Assembly (NCBI GenBank): GCA_017848205.1
Contig: JAGDDO010000191.1
Location: 1-13,242, forward strand
Source: Oscillospiraceae bacterium
GTDB taxonomy: Bacteria; Bacillota_A; Clostridia; Oscillospirales; Ruminococcaceae
Direction: 5' to 3'
DNA length: 13,242 bases
The notes beneath the pieces are model-generated. The model saw only the letters and a list, made by a program, of their open reading frames with translations. It was not told the origin of the DNA and made no database searches. The translations under genes were made by a program, and so were the position numbers. Positions within the stretch are counted from its first letter, which is position 1; each line of letters begins with the position of its first letter. Shown here piece after piece: positions 11,801-13,242 of this stretch.

Positions 11801-13242
11801 ATGCATTATACCCAGAATGATGCTCCGTTATACGAAGCAATGAAAAATTTCAGACAAAACAGGGTCGTTCCATTCGACGTTCCAGGCCACAAAGGCGGCA
11901 GAGGAAATGAGGAACTCACAGAATTTCTCGGAGTAAACTGTCTCAAGGCTGACGTAAACTCAATGAAGCCTCTCGACAATCTGTGTCACCCTGTTTCAGT
12001 CATAAAGGACGCACAGGAACTTGCTGCAAAAGCTTTTGGCGCAGCAGCTTCATTTTTTATTGTAAACGGCACCACCGGTTCAGTACAGGCAATGATCATG
12101 TCATCTACCAAGGAAGGCGACAAGATCATCATGCCGCGAAACGTTCACCGCAGTGCCATCAACGCACTGGTAGTCAACGGCGCGAAACCTGTATACGTAA
12201 ATCCGGGCGTAAACAACAGACTCGGCATACCGCTGGGAATGTCAGTTAAGGACGTGGAAAAAGCCATCGAGGAAAATCCGGATGCAAAAGCCGTTCTCAT
12301 AAACAACCCGACTTACTACGGCGTTTGTTCCGACCTTAAGTCCATAGTTGACCTTGCCCACAGGCACGGAATGCTGGCTCTTGTTGATGAAGCCCACTGC
12401 ACTCACCTCTACTTCGGAAAGGATATGCCTCTTAACGCCATGGCAGCCGGCGCAGACATGGCCGCTGTCAGCATGCACAAGTCAGGCGGATCGCTTACAC
12501 AGAGCTCCATCCTTCTGCTCGGCCCTTCAGTAAACGAGCCGTATGTCCGCCAGGTCATCAACCTTACACAGACCACAAGCGCCTCATATCTTCTCATGTC
12601 ATCCCTTGACATTGCAAGAAAGAACCTGGCTCTCAACGGCGCAGAAATATTCGCCAAAGCCACAAAGTACGCACAGTACGCCCGCGATGAGATCAACCGT
12701 ATCGGCGGATTCTACGCATTCGGTCCTGAGCTTATCGACGGCGACGCATTCTTTGATTTCGACAAAACAAAGCTTTCGGTAAACACTTTCGAGACAGGAC
12801 TTGCCGGAGTTGAAGTCTATGATCTTTTGCGTGACAAGTACAACATTCAGATCGAATTCGGCGACATCGGAAACATACTCGCCTACATTTCAGCCGGTGA
12901 CCGTGCTCTTGAAATAGAACGTCTCATTTCCGCTCTTGCAGAAATCAAACGCAGATATTCAAAGGACAAGTCCGGCATGTTCGATCACGAATACATCAAG
13001 CCTGATGTCGCCATGACACCTAAAAAAGCGTTCTTCAGCAGCAAGGAAAAGCTTGAACTTGAAAAATGCGAGGGAAAGATCTGCGGAGAATTCGTCATGT
13101 GCTACCCTCCGGGAATACCGATCCTTGCTCCGGGAGAAAGAATCACAAAAGATATCATCGGATATATTCTCTACGCAAAGGAAAAGGGATGTTTCCTGAC
13201 AGGCACACAGGACATGGAAGTAAACAGTCTTCAGATCGTAAC
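11801..13242 (+). CDS. speA: Orn/Lys/Arg decarboxylase, probable arginine decarboxylase (3' end missing)
   Basis: This PLP-dependent fold-type I decarboxylase runs 480 codons from the ATG at 11801 and is still open at the window end; relatives of the Bacillus SpeA type are about 480-500 aa, so little is missing. GGAGGA (11785-11790) lies 10 bases upstream. Signs of the family are PFDVPGHKGG (24-33), NGTTGSVQA (89-97), MPRNVHRSA (111-119), NNPTYYG (168-174), DEAHCTH (196-202) with the PLP-binding Asp, and SMHKSGGSLTQ (224-234), whose Lys227 should form the Schiff base. The C-terminal domain (GEFVMCYPPGIPILAPGE) is present. Following speD, arginine decarboxylation to agmatine for spermidine synthesis is the likely role, but lysine or ornithine cannot be excluded from sequence. 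The MITE-like element separates the two genes without a visible new promoter. Confidence 0.92.
   Translation, partial: MHYTQNDAPLYEAMKNFRQNRVVPFDVPGHKGGRGNEELTEFLGVNCLKADVNSMKPLDNLCHPVSVIKDAQELAAKAFGAAASFFIVNGTTGSVQAMIMSSTKEGDKIIMPRNVHRSAINALVVNGAKPVYVNPGVNNRLGIPLGMSVKDVEKAIEENPDAKAVLINNPTYYGVCSDLKSIVDLAHRHGMLALVDEAHCTHLYFGKDMPLNAMAAGADMAAVSMHKSGGSLTQSSILLLGPSVNEPYVRQVINLTQTTSASYLLMSSLDIARKNLALNGAEIFAKATKYAQYARDEINRIGGFYAFGPELIDGDAFFDFDKTKLSVNTFETGLAGVEVYDLLRDKYNIQIEFGDIGNILAYISAGDRALEIERLISALAEIKRRYSKDKSGMFDHEYIKPDVAMTPKKAFFSSKEKLELEKCEGKICGEFVMCYPPGIPILAPGERITKDIIGYILYAKEKGCFLTGTQDMEVNSLQIV

Overview
The window looks like chromosomal DNA of a low-to-moderate G+C Gram-positive anaerobe, most likely Ruminococcus or a close relative in the Oscillospiraceae/Clostridia. 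The grounds are near-consensus sigma-A promoters (TTGACA-17/18-TATAAT type) in AT-rich spacers, strong AGGAGG-type ribosome binding sites, a clostridial-style Mrp ATPase with a Cys-rich N-terminus, a clostridial-style SpeD, and GC-rich intergenic hairpins with TTC(G) loops. The genus is inferred from these traits, not proven.

Layout. Bases 1-61 (minus) hold the start of a secreted protein, with a textbook promoter at 152-180. Bases 407-1456 (minus) encode a membrane-anchored extracellular protein with two related beta-rich domains, ending in a clear terminator at 336-367. It is divergent from 1581-2120 (plus), a small multi-pass membrane protein whose leader has an unusual hairpin between the Shine-Dalgarno sequence and the start codon. 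That gene converges on, and overlaps by 18 bases, the last gene of the main feature of the window.

The main feature is a tightly coupled four-gene minus-strand operon (8134 down to 2103): two large dynamin-like GTPases (774 and 766 aa, overlapping by 26 bases), a 369-aa protein that may be a decayed GTPase-like third member, and a 102-aa protein. One consensus promoter (8235-8263) serves it. The two dynamins differ in the G4 motif (NFID versus NKID), and both carry a short hydrophobic-plus-lysine segment between coiled coils that may be a membrane-contacting paddle. The likely product is a hetero-oligomeric membrane-remodelling machine. Its biological role cannot be read from the sequence. 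This is the best candidate for a little-described system here.

Upstream of it, 8344-9273 (minus) is a monocistronic gene with its own promoter and terminator. It encodes a 309-aa protein that may be a metallopeptidase-like fold lacking its zinc-binding histidines. Next, 9665-10510 (minus) is an Mrp/NBP35-type Fe-S carrier ATPase. It diverges from a polyamine locus on the plus strand: speD (S-adenosylmethionine decarboxylase), a ~190-bp hairpin-rich element with terminal inverted repeats, and a PLP-dependent Orn/Lys/Arg decarboxylase (probably speA), truncated by the window end. Together the last two would supply decarboxylated SAM and agmatine (or another diamine) for spermidine synthesis.
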